A stretch of 64,000 nucleotides of DNA from Allobosea sp. BH3 (GTDB lineage: Bacteria > Pseudomonadota > Alphaproteobacteria > Rhizobiales > Beijerinckiaceae), in the NCBI RefSeq assembly GCF_025499465.1, contig NZ_JAIMCA010000002.1, forward strand, positions 616,878 through 680,877. The letters run 5' to 3'. The position numbers and the translations under genes are program-made. The notes under the pieces are model-generated. The model had not been told where the DNA came from and ran no database searches. It worked only from the letters and a program-made list of their open reading frames with translations. Of the stretch, positions 8,117-16,766 are shown in pieces. Numbering within the stretch: position 1 is the first letter of the stretch; each line of letters begins with the position of its first letter.

Positions 8117-9400
8117 TCAGCGTCCCGACAGCCAGCGCGCTGGAACCGTCACGATCTCCGGAACGAGGATGAGCAGGAGCAGCAAGCCGATCTGCGCGAT
8201 CAGGAACGGCATGACGCCGCGAATGACCTTGTCCATCGGGATGCGGCCCACGGCGCAAACCACGTTCAGCACCGTGCCGACCGGCGGCGTCAGCAGGCCG
8301 ATCGCGTTGTTGATGATGAACATCACCCCGAAATAGACCGGATCGATGCCCGCCTGCTTGACGATCGGCATCAGCACCGGCGTGAGGATCAGCACGGTCG
8401 GGATGAAATCGAGCGCAGTTCCGACGACGACGACCAGTGCCATCATCGCGAACATCAGCAGCGTCTTGTTGTCGAGCAGCGGGCCGAGCAGATCTGCGAC
8501 TTGGGCCGGAATGTCGGCGATAGTGATGAGCCAGGCGGAAACCATCGCCGCCGCGACCAGGAACATGACAGCGGCCGAGGTCTTGATCGCGTTGAGCAGC
8601 GCCGGGCGCAGATGCTCCAGCTTGAACTCGCGATAGACGAAGGCGCCGACGAAGGCCGCATAGACCGCGGCCACCACCGCGGCCTCCGTCGGGGTGAAGA
8701 CACCCGCCTTCATGCCGCCGATGATCAGCCCCGGCAGCGCCAGCGCCCAGATGCCGTCGATGCCGGCCCTGGCGATCTCGCGCAGGCTCGCCCGCTTGGC
8801 GCGCGCCACGGGCTCGTCGCGGGCGACGATCCACCAGGTGATGACGAGCGCGAGCCCCATCAGGATACCGGGCACGATGCCGGCGAGGAACAGCCGCGTG
8901 ATCGAGACGCCCGCAGCAACGCCAAACACGACGAAGCCGATCGAGGGCGGAATGACCGGGGCGATGATGCCGCCGGCCGAGATCAGCCCCGCTGCGCGCG
9001 GCATGTTGTAGCCCGCCTGGCGCATCATCGGCAGCAGGATCGCGGCCAGGGCGGCCGTGTCGGCAACCGCCGAGCCTGAGATGCTGGCCATGACCAACGC
9101 CGCCAGCACCGCGACATAGCCGAGCCCGCCGCGCACATGGCCGACCAGCGCAACGGCGAGCGCGATGATCCGGCGGGAAAGCCCGCCGGCATTCATCAAC
9201 TCGCCCGCGAGCATGAAGAAAGGCACCGCCATAAGCGGAAAGCTGTCTGCACCGGCGACCAGATTCTGCGCCAGAATCTGCGGGTCGAAGCTATCGAGCT
9301 GGATCATCAACGCGACGCCGCAGGCCAGCAGCGCGGTGGCGATCGGCATGCCCAGCCCCATGGCGCCGAGCAACGAACCGAGGAAGACGAGGACGGTCAC
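8117..9400 (-). CDS. TRAP transporter large permease (DctM type), second system
   Basis: This 427-residue polytopic permease has the DctM landmarks SFPLMAVPFFMLAGELMN, SGSAVADTAAL, APVIPPSIGFVVFG and IGLLTPPVGTVLNVV. A GTG start at 9400 is chosen because AGGAGG lies seven bases upstream and the length then fits the family (about 425-430). A longer frame reaching 9691 only covers the neighbouring gene. It overlaps the small-subunit gene by four bases (GTGA) and is transcribed with it. Confidence 0.93.
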   Translation of the reverse strand: MTVLVFLGSLLGAMGLGMPIATALLACGVALMIQLDSFDPQILAQNLVAGADSFPLMAVPFFMLAGELMNAGGLSRRIIALAVALVGHVRGGLGYVAVLAALVMASISGSAVADTAALAAILLPMMRQAGYNMPRAAGLISAGGIIAPVIPPSIGFVVFGVAAGVSITRLFLAGIVPGILMGLALVITWWIVARDEPVARAKRASLREIARAGIDGIWALALPGLIIGGMKAGVFTPTEAAVVAAVYAAFVGAFVYREFKLEHLRPALLNAIKTSAAVMFLVAAAMVSAWLITIADIPAQVADLLGPLLDNKTLLMFAMMALVVVVGTALDFIPTVLILTPVLMPIVKQAGIDPVYFGVMFIINNAIGLLTPPVGTVLNVVCAVGRIPMDKVIRGVMPFLIAQIGLLLLLILVPEIVTVPARWLSGR

Positions 9401-9948
9401 CGGCGCGCCTCCTGGCGCTGCTGCGCCTCGAAGGCGGAGAGCTCTTCCGACTCCGCGCCGATGACGAGTTCGTCCTCGCCGATCTGGCCGCGCAGCATCA
9501 AAACGATCGTCTGCAGGTTGAGCGCGCCGATGCCCAGTCCGCAGACCAGCCCGGCGAGATAGGTCATCGCCATCGGCACGCCCGTGACGGGCATGTGGTT
9601 CTCGATGTTGATGACGGTCTGCGTCCAGCAGCCGGCGACCAACAGCACCATGCAGAGCAAGGACAGGCTCTCGGCCGCGAAACGGCACCACCAGCGACCA
9701 CGCTGCCCAAGCATCAGCACGACCGTCGTCATGCCGAGATGGCCGCCCTCGCGCGCCACCAGGAAGGCGCCGCCGAAGGTCAGCCAGACGAAAAGCAGCC
9801 GCGAAAGCTCCTCGGAGGCGGTGATGCCGGAATTGAACGCGTAACGCAGCACGACATTGCCGAAGACCATTGCGATCATCGCCACGAAGCCGACGATCAG
9901 CAGGTTTTCGACGCCCCGCAGGAGAGCGTATCTGACGCGCTCGCTCAT
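9397..9948 (-). CDS. TRAP transporter small membrane subunit (DctQ type), second system
   Basis: This 183-residue protein has four hydrophobic segments and the DctQ-type core ASEELSRLLFVWLTFGGAFL followed by AREGGHLGM. The start MSERVRYALLRG at 9948 gives the normal family length. The in-frame extension up to 10098 would add about 50 non-conserved residues and would run through a regulatory palindrome. It is the first gene of the Q-M-P operon; the charged C-terminal tail (about 25 residues) is cytoplasmic by inference. Confidence 0.9.
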   Translation of the reverse strand: MSERVRYALLRGVENLLIVGFVAMIAMVFGNVVLRYAFNSGITASEELSRLLFVWLTFGGAFLVAREGGHLGMTTVVLMLGQRGRWWCRFAAESLSLLCMVLLVAGCWTQTVINIENHMPVTGVPMAMTYLAGLVCGLGIGALNLQTIVLMLRGQIGEDELVIGAESEELSAFEAQQRQEARR

Positions 9949-10078
9949 GACGCGGCCCGCAAGGGCTGCGAACAGGTGCGACGATGCTGCCGGCAAAGAG
10001 CCAGCGGGGCGCGGTTTTGCACCATCGCCCTCCTCCTCGGTTTCCTCAGGGCCGCACGCAGATCCGGCGGCCTCGTTT

Positions 10079-10094
10079 ATTCTGTATGCAGAAT
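10079..10094. promoter_or_regulatory. Putative GntR/FCD operator before the second TRAP operon
   Basis: ATTCTG-TATG-CAGAAT is an inverted repeat whose centre TGTATGCA differs by one base from the TGCATGCA core of two other palindromes at 10957 and 11795. It lies about 130 bp upstream of the small-subunit start at 9948, in the promoter region of the minus-strand operon. Binding by the neighbouring GntR/FCD protein is inferred. Confidence 0.5.
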
Positions 10095-10228
10095 ACAAGG
10101 CGACTGCGGCGTGTCAAACCCGATCCCTGGTGAATCCGCCTCCAAACTATGGATGGAGAACGCGCGGCCCGATCGGATTGCTGCGCAATCTGATCGGCGC
10201 GTGCTCCAGCCGCGCGCATCGCCTGCGG

Positions 10229-10900
10229 TCAGACTGGCAGGCCCTCGATCGCATAGAAGCGCGCGGGCGCCCCATCCGCATTGGGGATCAGCAGAGGCGC
10301 AGCGGAGAAGAGGTTGCGCGGGGCTTTGAGCCGGCTCGTGTTCACGACGTACTCGATCAGCGTGACGCCGTTCGAGAGCAGCACGTCATGCGTGACATGC
10401 TCCGGCTTCGGCACCTCCTTGCCGTCGAGCAGCAGGCGGATCGGATAATCCTGAGGGAAATCGAAGGCGACCGCGGTCGGCTTGCGCGCCGCGAGCCATT
10501 CGGCCGAAGCGCGGCTCAGCCAGGGCGCCTGCGTCCAGAACTCACGGGAGTTGTAGTCGCGCCGGTCGGACCAATGCGCGGCGAGCAGCAAGATCTCTCC
10601 CTCCTTGCCGCCGGGGTCGGCCGCCGCGAGGTGTTCCGGCTCGATGGGCTCGTTGGCGGGGCGTGCGCTGAGATCGAGCACGCGGCAGGGGCCGACGACG
10701 GCGGAAAGCGGCGTCGTCTCGATGGTCGGCCCGCCAGCGACGAAATGGGCCATGGCGTCGACATGGGAAAAGCCGTGACAGGTCGCGGACAGGCGGGAGA
10801 CGCGGAACTGGTCTCCCTTGGCGATATCGCCCTTGATTCCCAGCTCGACCGGCCAGCGGAAATGCTGCCCGATGGGCATCGAGAGGTCGATGATGTTCAT
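10229..10900 (-). CDS. Cyclase-family metal-dependent hydrolase (KynB/isatin-hydrolase-like)
   Basis: This 223-residue protein belongs to the cyclase family that includes kynurenine formamidase and isatin hydrolase. The metal-binding signature is visible as CHGFSHVDAMAHF, giving H42, H46, D48 and H52. A later histidine-containing strand (PEHVTHDVLLSNGVTLIEYV) matches the family's second active-site region. Members hydrolyse amide or lactam bonds of small aromatic or imide compounds. It is divergent from the GntR/FCD regulator with a palindrome between, and sits between two TRAP operons, so it probably acts on a compound imported by one of them. The exact substrate is unknown. Confidence 0.88.
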   Translation of the reverse strand: MNIIDLSMPIGQHFRWPVELGIKGDIAKGDQFRVSRLSATCHGFSHVDAMAHFVAGGPTIETTPLSAVVGPCRVLDLSARPANEPIEPEHLAAADPGGKEGEILLLAAHWSDRRDYNSREFWTQAPWLSRASAEWLAARKPTAVAFDFPQDYPIRLLLDGKEVPKPEHVTHDVLLSNGVTLIEYVVNTSRLKAPRNLFSAAPLLIPNADGAPARFYAIEGLPV

Positions 10901-10956
10901 GGCTGTCGTCCCAATGCGGCATGGGCACGCGGCCCATCTCTTGAAGGCCGAAGAAA

Positions 10957-10966
10957 TTGCATGCAA
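10957..10966. promoter_or_regulatory. Palindromic operator TTGCATGCAA between cyclase and GntR genes
   Basis: TTGCATGCAA is a perfect 10-base palindrome in the 111-bp gap between divergent genes. The same 10 bases recur at 11795-11804. Short symmetric sites of this size are usual for GntR proteins of the FCD subfamily, so autoregulation and control of the cyclase gene are likely. Confidence 0.6.
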
Positions 10967-11011
10967 GGAATTGCGCCAGTCAAGCAGCGCATTTGGAATG
11001 CCCGACCAGCC

Positions 11012-11782
11012 ATGACTACATCCGCGGAGACGACGCCGCTCGCAGCCCTGATCGCGCAGACGCAGGCGCAGGACGGCACACGCCGAAAGGGCGTGCTGCA
11101 CGCCAGCGTCGTCAGCCAACTGCGCAACCTCATCGTCACAGGCGTGCTCGCCCCGGGGGCCAAGATGAACGAGCGCGAACTCTGCGAGCAGTTCGCCGTC
11201 TCCCGCACGCCGGTGCGCGAGGCGATCAAGACCCTGATCCAGGACGGGCTGCTGCGCGCGCTGCCGAACCATTCCGCCGTCGTGTCCGATCTTGATCTCG
11301 ACCATGTCACCGCGCTGATCGACGTCGTGACCGTGATCGAGGGGCTGGCGGGCGAGCTTGCGGCCAAAAACATGACGGAAGAGGCAGAGGCGGAGATCGG
11401 ATTGCTGCATTACCGCATGCTGCTGCACCATGCCCGCGACGAACTGCCGGGCTATTTCGAAGCCAACAAGGCGTTCCATCGCAAGATCGTGGAGCTCGCG
11501 GCCAATCCGGTGCTGCTCTCGGTCTGGGACCAGCTCGCGCTCCGCGTCGATCGCGCGCGCTACTCCTCGAACCTCTGGCCCAAGCGCTGGAAGGCAGCGA
11601 TCGAGGAACACCAACTCATCCTCGACGCCCTGGCGGCGCGTGATCCGCAGCGCGCCGGCGAGGCGCTGCGCGAACATGTCCGCGGCGGTCTCTCCGGCCT
11701 GGTCGCCGCGCTCTCCGAGCGCCGCGGCACGGTGCCCGGCCCTGCGACCGGCGAAATCGGCGGCGGCGCTGGCAGCGGTTGA
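11012..11782 (+). CDS. GntR-family regulator, FCD subfamily
   Basis: This 256-residue protein has an N-terminal winged helix (about residues 28-95: VVSQLRNLIVTGVLAPGAKM, ERELCEQFAVSRTPVREAIK). The all-helical FCD ligand domain follows (about 100-240), with FHRKIVELAANPVL and the histidine-bearing EEHQLILDALAARDPQRA. The start at 11012 gives the normal length; in-frame upstream ATGs would run across the operator. No strong ribosome site is seen. It probably responds to the imported substrate or a breakdown product and controls the cyclase gene and the two flanking TRAP operons. Confidence 0.92.
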   Translation: MTTSAETTPLAALIAQTQAQDGTRRKGVLHASVVSQLRNLIVTGVLAPGAKMNERELCEQFAVSRTPVREAIKTLIQDGLLRALPNHSAVVSDLDLDHVTALIDVVTVIEGLAGELAAKNMTEEAEAEIGLLHYRMLLHHARDELPGYFEANKAFHRKIVELAANPVLLSVWDQLALRVDRARYSSNLWPKRWKAAIEEHQLILDALAARDPQRAGEALREHVRGGLSGLVAALSERRGTVPGPATGEIGGGAGSG

Positions 11783-11794
11783 CGCTCCGTATTC

Positions 11795-11804
11795 TTGCAT
11801 GCAA
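11795..11804. promoter_or_regulatory. Palindromic operator TTGCATGCAA before the third TRAP operon
   Basis: This exact repeat of the 10957 palindrome lies 95 bp upstream of the third TRAP binding-protein gene and 12 bp after the GntR stop codon. It suggests that the GntR protein also controls the operon 11899-15552. Confidence 0.6.
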
Positions 11805-11898
11805 GGTTTCCGCAGCCTCGCAGAAGGCTGGCGGAGGCGACGACCTCACGCCCAGAACGATGCCGCGCAGGCCGCGGCAGGGAGCGGAGGAAGAACTC

Positions 11899-12912
11899 AT
11901 GATCGCCAGCAGAATTTCGCGTCGTGCCGTACTCGGTGCCGGTGGAGCGCTGGCCGTCAGCGCATCTTTCATCCGGCCGGCCCGCGCCGCGGTCGAACTG
12001 AGGCTCACGCACCCGGCCGATATCAGCCACCCGGTTCACACCGAGGCGGAGGCGATGGTCAAGCGCATCGCCGACCGCACGAAGGGCGAGGTCAAGATCA
12101 CGATCTTCCCCAATAACGCGCTCGGGTCGCCGGTCGAGGCCGCCCAGCAGACCCGGCTCGGCGCCATCGACATGATGCTGTTCAACCCGGCGAACATCGA
12201 GGCGCTGTCGAAGACCATCGGCGTCATCAACATCCCCTACCAGTTCGATTCCTACGAACACGCCCACCGCACGCTCGACGTCACCGCTCGCGACTGGATA
12301 GCGGAGCAGCTCAAGACGGCCGGCTTCGCCTGGATCGCCAATTTCGAATGGGGTTTCCGCGCCACGACCAACAGCCGCCGGCCGATCAACCAGCCGGCCG
12401 ACGTGCAGGGGCTGAAGATCCGCGTCCCGCCCGAGCTCGCCATCAAGGCCGCCTTCGAGGCGCTGGGCGCCAGCACCCAGACCATCGCTTTCCAGGAAGT
12501 CTATCTCGCCCTCGCCAACAAGGTCGTCGACGGGCAGGACAACCCCGTGGGCACCACCTTCGCGGCCAAGTTCTACGAGGCGCAGAAGCATATCGCGCTG
12601 ACCCGGCACATCTACGCGCCGATTGTCTTCTGCGCCAATCCGCGCGTCTGGTCGGGCAAACTGAGCGAGGAGCAGCGCAAGATCGTCTCCGAAGAGGCGA
12701 AGGCCGCTGGCAACGCCTCCCGCAAGGGTGTGCGCGACAATGAGGAGAAGAACCTCGCGGACATGCAGAAGGCCGGCGTGGAACTGACCCGGCCGGATGT
12801 CGCGCCGTTCCGCGAGAAGATGGGCCCTGCCTACGACCAACTCCGCAAGGCACTGGGAGAGGACGTCTGGAACGCCTGGACGAAGCTCGTCAGCGAAGCC
12901 CGGACCGCCTGA
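11899..12912 (+). CDS. TRAP transporter substrate-binding protein (DctP type), third system
   Basis: This 337-residue periplasmic receptor starts at an ATG with GGAGG eight bases upstream. The N-terminus RISRRAVLGAGGALAVSASF carries a twin-arginine-like SRRAVLG motif, with cleavage near ARAAV. Landmarks are FPNNALGSPVEAAQQTRLGAID, WGFRATTNSRRPI, VQGLKIRVPPELA and VVDGQDNPVGT. The last two motifs match the receptor at 7059-8069, so the two may bind related ligands. It heads a P-M-Q operon that continues into an SDR dehydrogenase. Confidence 0.93.
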   Translation: MIASRISRRAVLGAGGALAVSASFIRPARAAVELRLTHPADISHPVHTEAEAMVKRIADRTKGEVKITIFPNNALGSPVEAAQQTRLGAIDMMLFNPANIEALSKTIGVINIPYQFDSYEHAHRTLDVTARDWIAEQLKTAGFAWIANFEWGFRATTNSRRPINQPADVQGLKIRVPPELAIKAAFEALGASTQTIAFQEVYLALANKVVDGQDNPVGTTFAAKFYEAQKHIALTRHIYAPIVFCANPRVWSGKLSEEQRKIVSEEAKAAGNASRKGVRDNEEKNLADMQKAGVELTRPDVAPFREKMGPAYDQLRKALGEDVWNAWTKLVSEARTA

Positions 12913-12954
12913 GCGAAGCGGAACCGCAAGGAGGCAGAAAGGGCAGCGGACGCT

Positions 12955-14253
12955 ATGCTGGTTACGGCTATCCTGATCGGGGTTTGCTTCGTCATCCTGA
13001 TCGGCATTCCTATCGCCGCGGCGCTCGGCCTCGTCGCCGTCGCCACCATGGTCTGGACGGCGGGGCCGGACCTGCTGCTGATCTTCATCCAGCGCACCTA
13101 TGCGGGCACGACCTCGTTCCCGCTGCTGGCGATTCCCTTCTTTGTCCTCGCCGGCAACCTGATGAATGTCGGCGGCACGACCGAGCGCATCTTCCAGGTC
13201 GCGCAGCTCTGTGTCGGCCGCATTCGCGGCGGGCTTGCCCATGTCAACGTCATCGGCAGCGTGATCTTTGCCGGCATGTCAGGCTCGGCGGTCGCCGATG
13301 CGGCCGGCATGGGCGTCATCGAACACCGCGCCATGACCAAGGCGGGCTATACCGGCCGCTTCGCGGCGACGATCACGGCGGTCTCCTCCACCATCGGGCC
13401 GATCATCCCGCCGAGCATTCCGTTCGTGATCTATGGCAGTCTCGCCAACGTCTCGGTCGGCGCGCTGTTTCTCGCCGGCATCCTGCCCGGCCTGCTGATG
13501 GCGGCCGCGCTGATGGGCGTGATCGCCACCGTCGCCAAGCACATGGACCTGCCACGCGGCGAGGCGCTGCCGCCGCTGCCGGAGGCGATGCGAACGGTCG
13601 CCAAGGCCGGCCCTGCCCTGCTGCTGCCGCCGACGATCCTGCTCGTGATCTTCGCGGGGTTCGCCACGCCGACCGAGGCCGCGGTCGTCGCGGCCGGCTA
13701 TGCCTTCCTGCTCGGGCGCTTCGTCTACCGCGAGCTCACCATGGGCGATACGGTCGAGGTGCTCTGGGAAAGCGCGCGGCAGACCGCGCAGGTGATGTTC
13801 ATCATCGCGCTCGCCACACCCTTCGGCTGGGTGCTGATCCAGCAACAGATCCCGAACGCGATCCTCACCGCGTTCCTCTCGATGTCGTCAGAGCCCTGGA
13901 TGATCCTGCTGATCATCAACGTCGTGCTGCTGCTGCTCGGCATGTTCATCGAGGGCATCGCCATCATGATCATCGCCTATCCGGTGCTGCTGCCGATCAT
14001 CACCAAGATCGGCGTCGACCCGGTGCATTTCGGCGTCATCCTTGTGCTCAACATCATGATCGGACTGGTCACTCCCCCGGTCGGGCTGTGCCTCTATGTC
14101 GTGGCCGGCATCGCCAAGATCTCGATCGCCGAGATCACCCGCGAGATCTGGCCCTATGTACTGGCGCTGATCGCGGTGCTCTTCGTCATCACCTATGTGC
14201 CCGCCATCTCGCTCTGGCTCCCGCATCTGCTCGGCTATGGAGTGTCGCGATGA
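12955..14253 (+). CDS. TRAP transporter large permease (DctM type), third system
   Basis: This 432-residue polytopic permease carries SFPLLAIPFFVLAGNLMNVG, SGSAVADAAGMG, IIPPSIPFVIYG and IGLVTPPVGLCLYVV. It follows the receptor gene by 42 bp. It overlaps the small subunit gene by the ATGA at 14250-14253. The gene order P-M-Q differs from the P-Q-M and Q-M-P orders of the other two systems here. Confidence 0.95.
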   Translation: MLVTAILIGVCFVILIGIPIAAALGLVAVATMVWTAGPDLLLIFIQRTYAGTTSFPLLAIPFFVLAGNLMNVGGTTERIFQVAQLCVGRIRGGLAHVNVIGSVIFAGMSGSAVADAAGMGVIEHRAMTKAGYTGRFAATITAVSSTIGPIIPPSIPFVIYGSLANVSVGALFLAGILPGLLMAAALMGVIATVAKHMDLPRGEALPPLPEAMRTVAKAGPALLLPPTILLVIFAGFATPTEAAVVAAGYAFLLGRFVYRELTMGDTVEVLWESARQTAQVMFIIALATPFGWVLIQQQIPNAILTAFLSMSSEPWMILLIINVVLLLLGMFIEGIAIMIIAYPVLLPIITKIGVDPVHFGVILVLNIMIGLVTPPVGLCLYVVAGIAKISIAEITREIWPYVLALIAVLFVITYVPAISLWLPHLLGYGVSR

Positions 14254-14753
14254 TCGCCGTGCTGAAGGCGGCCGACCGCGTCGTGGCGGCGCTCTGCAAG
14301 GCGGGCGCGGTCGCCTGCATGCTCGGGCTCTTCGTGCTGCTGGCGCTCGCCATCGTGCTTCGACTGTCGCCACTCTTCTCGATCCAGGGCTATGACGAGA
14401 TCGTGGAACTCCTGTTCATCTGGCTGGTGATGCTGACATCGCTCGCGCTCTGGCGCGAGGGCATGCTCTACCGCGTGGTGCTCTTCGAAGACCTGATGCC
14501 GGCCGCCGCGCGGCGCGTCGTCGAGATCTTCATCAACCTCGCCATGCTCGCCTTCGCGCTGGTGCTCTTGATCTACGGTATCGACTTCGTCCGGTTGGCC
14601 GGGGAGACGACCCCCTATCTCAGGCTCGACAAGGGCTGGTGGTATGGCGCGATCCCCGGCTGCGCCGCGCTGATGGCGGTTTACTCGGTCGTCTGGCTAC
14701 TCCGGGTGATGCGCGGCCAGGCGCTCGAATCCAGCGCAACGCTGGTCGGCTGA
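14250..14753 (+). CDS. TRAP transporter small membrane subunit (DctQ type), third system
   Basis: This 167-residue protein has four hydrophobic segments. The DctQ-like core GYDEIVELLFIWLVMLTSLAL is followed by WREGMLYRV. The start ATG overlaps the stop of the large permease gene by four bases, so translation is coupled. The SDR gene follows after 28 bp. Confidence 0.92.
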   Translation: MIAVLKAADRVVAALCKAGAVACMLGLFVLLALAIVLRLSPLFSIQGYDEIVELLFIWLVMLTSLALWREGMLYRVVLFEDLMPAAARRVVEIFINLAMLAFALVLLIYGIDFVRLAGETTPYLRLDKGWWYGAIPGCAALMAVYSVVWLLRVMRGQALESSATLVG

Positions 14754-14781
14754 GACAACACGCAATCAGGAGATTCCGAGC

Positions 14782-15552
14782 ATGCCACGGCTGGCGGGAA
14801 AGACCGCGATCATCACTGGCGGCGCCGGCGGAATCGGCCACGCCACCGCCCGGCTCTTTGCCGAGGAAGGCGCTCGCATCGCGCTGGTCGACATCGATTC
14901 CTCCGCGTTGGACCAGGTCGCGGCATCGGTGCGCGAGGCCGTGCCCGGCGCCGAGATCCTCGCCATCGAGGCCGATGTCGGCCAGGAGAGCGCCGCGGGG
15001 CAGATCGTCGCGCGCTCGCTCGCCGCCTTCGGCAGCCTCGACATTCTGGTCAACAACGCCGGCATTCGCTCCTATGAGCCGCTCGAGGCGGCCAAGGCCG
15101 AAACCTGGGCGAAGGTCCTTTCGGTCAATCTGCTGAGCTATGCCTATCTGGCGCGCGAGGCGCTCCCGGCGCTGCGCCGCTCCGGCAAGGGCGCCATCGT
15201 CAACATCTCCTCGACCCACGCCTTCAACCCGCGTGCCGGGATGGGCCAGTACGACGCCGCCAAGGCCGGCATCATCTCGCTGACCAAGACACTGGCCTTC
15301 GAGGAGGTCGACCGCGGCGTGCGCGTCAACGCCGTCTGCCCGGGGCTGACGTTGACGCCCTTCCATGTCCGCCGCTTCGCCGCCGAAGGCAGAAGCGAGC
15401 AGGACCTGCGCACCGAACAGGTCGATCACAACATCCAGCGCCGTTGGGCGGACCCGCGCGAGGTCGCCTTCCCGATCCTCTGGCTGGCCTCGGACGAAGC
15501 CTCCTTCTGTACTGCGTCGGTCATCATGGCCGACGGCGGGACGAGAGTCTGA
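14782..15552 (+). CDS. Short-chain dehydrogenase/reductase (SDR)
   Basis: This 256-residue classical SDR has the nucleotide-binding motif TGGAGGIG near residue 12, the structural NNAG motif, and the catalytic serine in NISSTH. The catalytic YxxxK appears as YDAAK. The acidic residue after the second strand (VDID) favours NAD over NADP. AGGAG lies about ten bases before the ATG. It is the last gene of the third TRAP operon, so it probably oxidises or reduces the imported compound. The substrate is unknown. Confidence 0.9.
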   Translation: MPRLAGKTAIITGGAGGIGHATARLFAEEGARIALVDIDSSALDQVAASVREAVPGAEILAIEADVGQESAAGQIVARSLAAFGSLDILVNNAGIRSYEPLEAAKAETWAKVLSVNLLSYAYLAREALPALRRSGKGAIVNISSTHAFNPRAGMGQYDAAKAGIISLTKTLAFEEVDRGVRVNAVCPGLTLTPFHVRRFAAEGRSEQDLRTEQVDHNIQRRWADPREVAFPILWLASDEASFCTASVIMADGGTRV

Positions 15553-15790
15553 AGATGCCGGAGAGCTTGAGGCAGCATCTCTGGATGAAGCCCTCGCTCA
15601 GGCACGGCCAACGCAAACGATCTGGCTTCAAATCGCCCCGAAGAAGGCAATGAACATCCGCTTGCGGGATGACAGCGAATCCACAGCGAGCGCCACGCGG
15701 CCTTGATCCGGGGCGCGTCGTCGAACGGACGCTACCTCAAGCCGAAGCATTTCCGAGCGCTTGCGACGTGCCTGTTCAATACGGCTTCTC

Positions 15791-16693
15791 TCAGCGGCTC
15801 AGCAGCGAGCGGATTCCACTGAGATTGTCGATGGTGTGCGTCAGGTGCAGACGCAGGCGCTCTGCCGCTTCCGATTGCCGCCCTCCTGCGAGGCTGTCGA
15901 GGATTGCGAGATGCTCCTCGCATTGCTGGCGGTAGCGCTTGCGGTCGAGCATGGAGCGGTAGGACAGCAACCGTCTCACCCGGTTGATCCGGCGAATCGT
16001 GTCGAGAAAGAACGGGTTGCCAGCCCCCGCCACGATGGTCTCGTGAAAGCGCACGCCGCGCTCATGCAGGGCATCGGCTGTATCGGTTTCGATGGCGCCT
16101 GCGAGCAGCCGCTCCTCGGCAGCACGACACGCTGCGATGCTCTCCGGGGCCAAATGGTATCCAGGCTCCAGAAGCGCAGCGGGTTCGAGCGCGAGGCGCA
16201 GCCGATAGGTTTGCTCGAGGCTTTCCGGCGTGTTCAACACCGGCGCGAAGGTCCAACCATAGCCCGCCCGCCGCTCTGCCCAGCCCTCCTGGCTGATGCG
16301 GGTCAGGACCGCATTGAGTTCGGCGCGCGTGAGACCATAGCTCTGGCGCAAATCGGCTTCGCTGACCTGCTCCGGGAGACTGCCCCGGAGATGGTCGTCT
16401 GCGATCCGAAAATAGGCCTGTGTCACTTGATCCGGCTCGGAAAGCCCAAGTGTCTCACTCGAAGGCGGCGACGCCTGTTCGACGAAATATCCACGGTTGC
16501 GTTCGTGACGCAGCACACCCTTGTCGGCGAGAAGCTGGAGTGCCTGGCCGACAGGAAACCGCGACACGCCGAGGCGTGTCGCGATGTCCTGAGAGCGGAG
16601 ATGAGTTCCGATGCCCATGGCACCATCCCGGATCTCGCCAAGGATGCGCGCCGCGAGTGGGGTTGCGAGGTCTCGTCTTCCGCTGCCAGCCAT
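15791..16693 (-). CDS. GntR-family regulator with two winged-helix segments and an FCD domain
   Basis: This 300-residue protein is longer than a usual FCD regulator (about 230-250). A first GntR winged helix lies at about residues 8-70 (ILGEIRDGAMGIG, SQDIATRLGVSRFPVGQALQ). A second helix-turn-helix-like segment lies at about 85-150 (DDHLRGSLPEQVSEADLRQS, YGLTRAELNAVLTRISQEGW). The FCD domain follows (about 155-295) with ALHERGVRFHETIVAGAGNP and QQCEEHLAILDSLAGG. The start at 16693 has GAGG nine bases upstream. It is the last gene of the aconitase-TctC operon and is presumably its autoregulator. Confidence 0.88.
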   Translation of the reverse strand: MAGSGRRDLATPLAARILGEIRDGAMGIGTHLRSQDIATRLGVSRFPVGQALQLLADKGVLRHERNRGYFVEQASPPSSETLGLSEPDQVTQAYFRIADDHLRGSLPEQVSEADLRQSYGLTRAELNAVLTRISQEGWAERRAGYGWTFAPVLNTPESLEQTYRLRLALEPAALLEPGYHLAPESIAACRAAEERLLAGAIETDTADALHERGVRFHETIVAGAGNPFFLDTIRRINRVRRLLSYRSMLDRKRYRQQCEEHLAILDSLAGGRQSEAAERLRLHLTHTIDNLSGIRSLLSR

Positions 16694-16766
16694 TGCCTGC
16701 ACCTCGGCGGCATTTCGCGCGCCGATATGTGGTCTATGGCCGGCAGGGCCGCGCGGCAAGCGGTGC

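Noticed and set aside
9857..11011. Long N-terminal extension of the GntR gene at 11012
   Set aside because: The extension covers the antisense of the cyclase gene and the operator; no conserved residues are present.
12984..14249. Extended frame fused to the third DctQ
   Set aside because: It is a shifted frame through the large permease gene; the real small-subunit start is the ATG at 14250.
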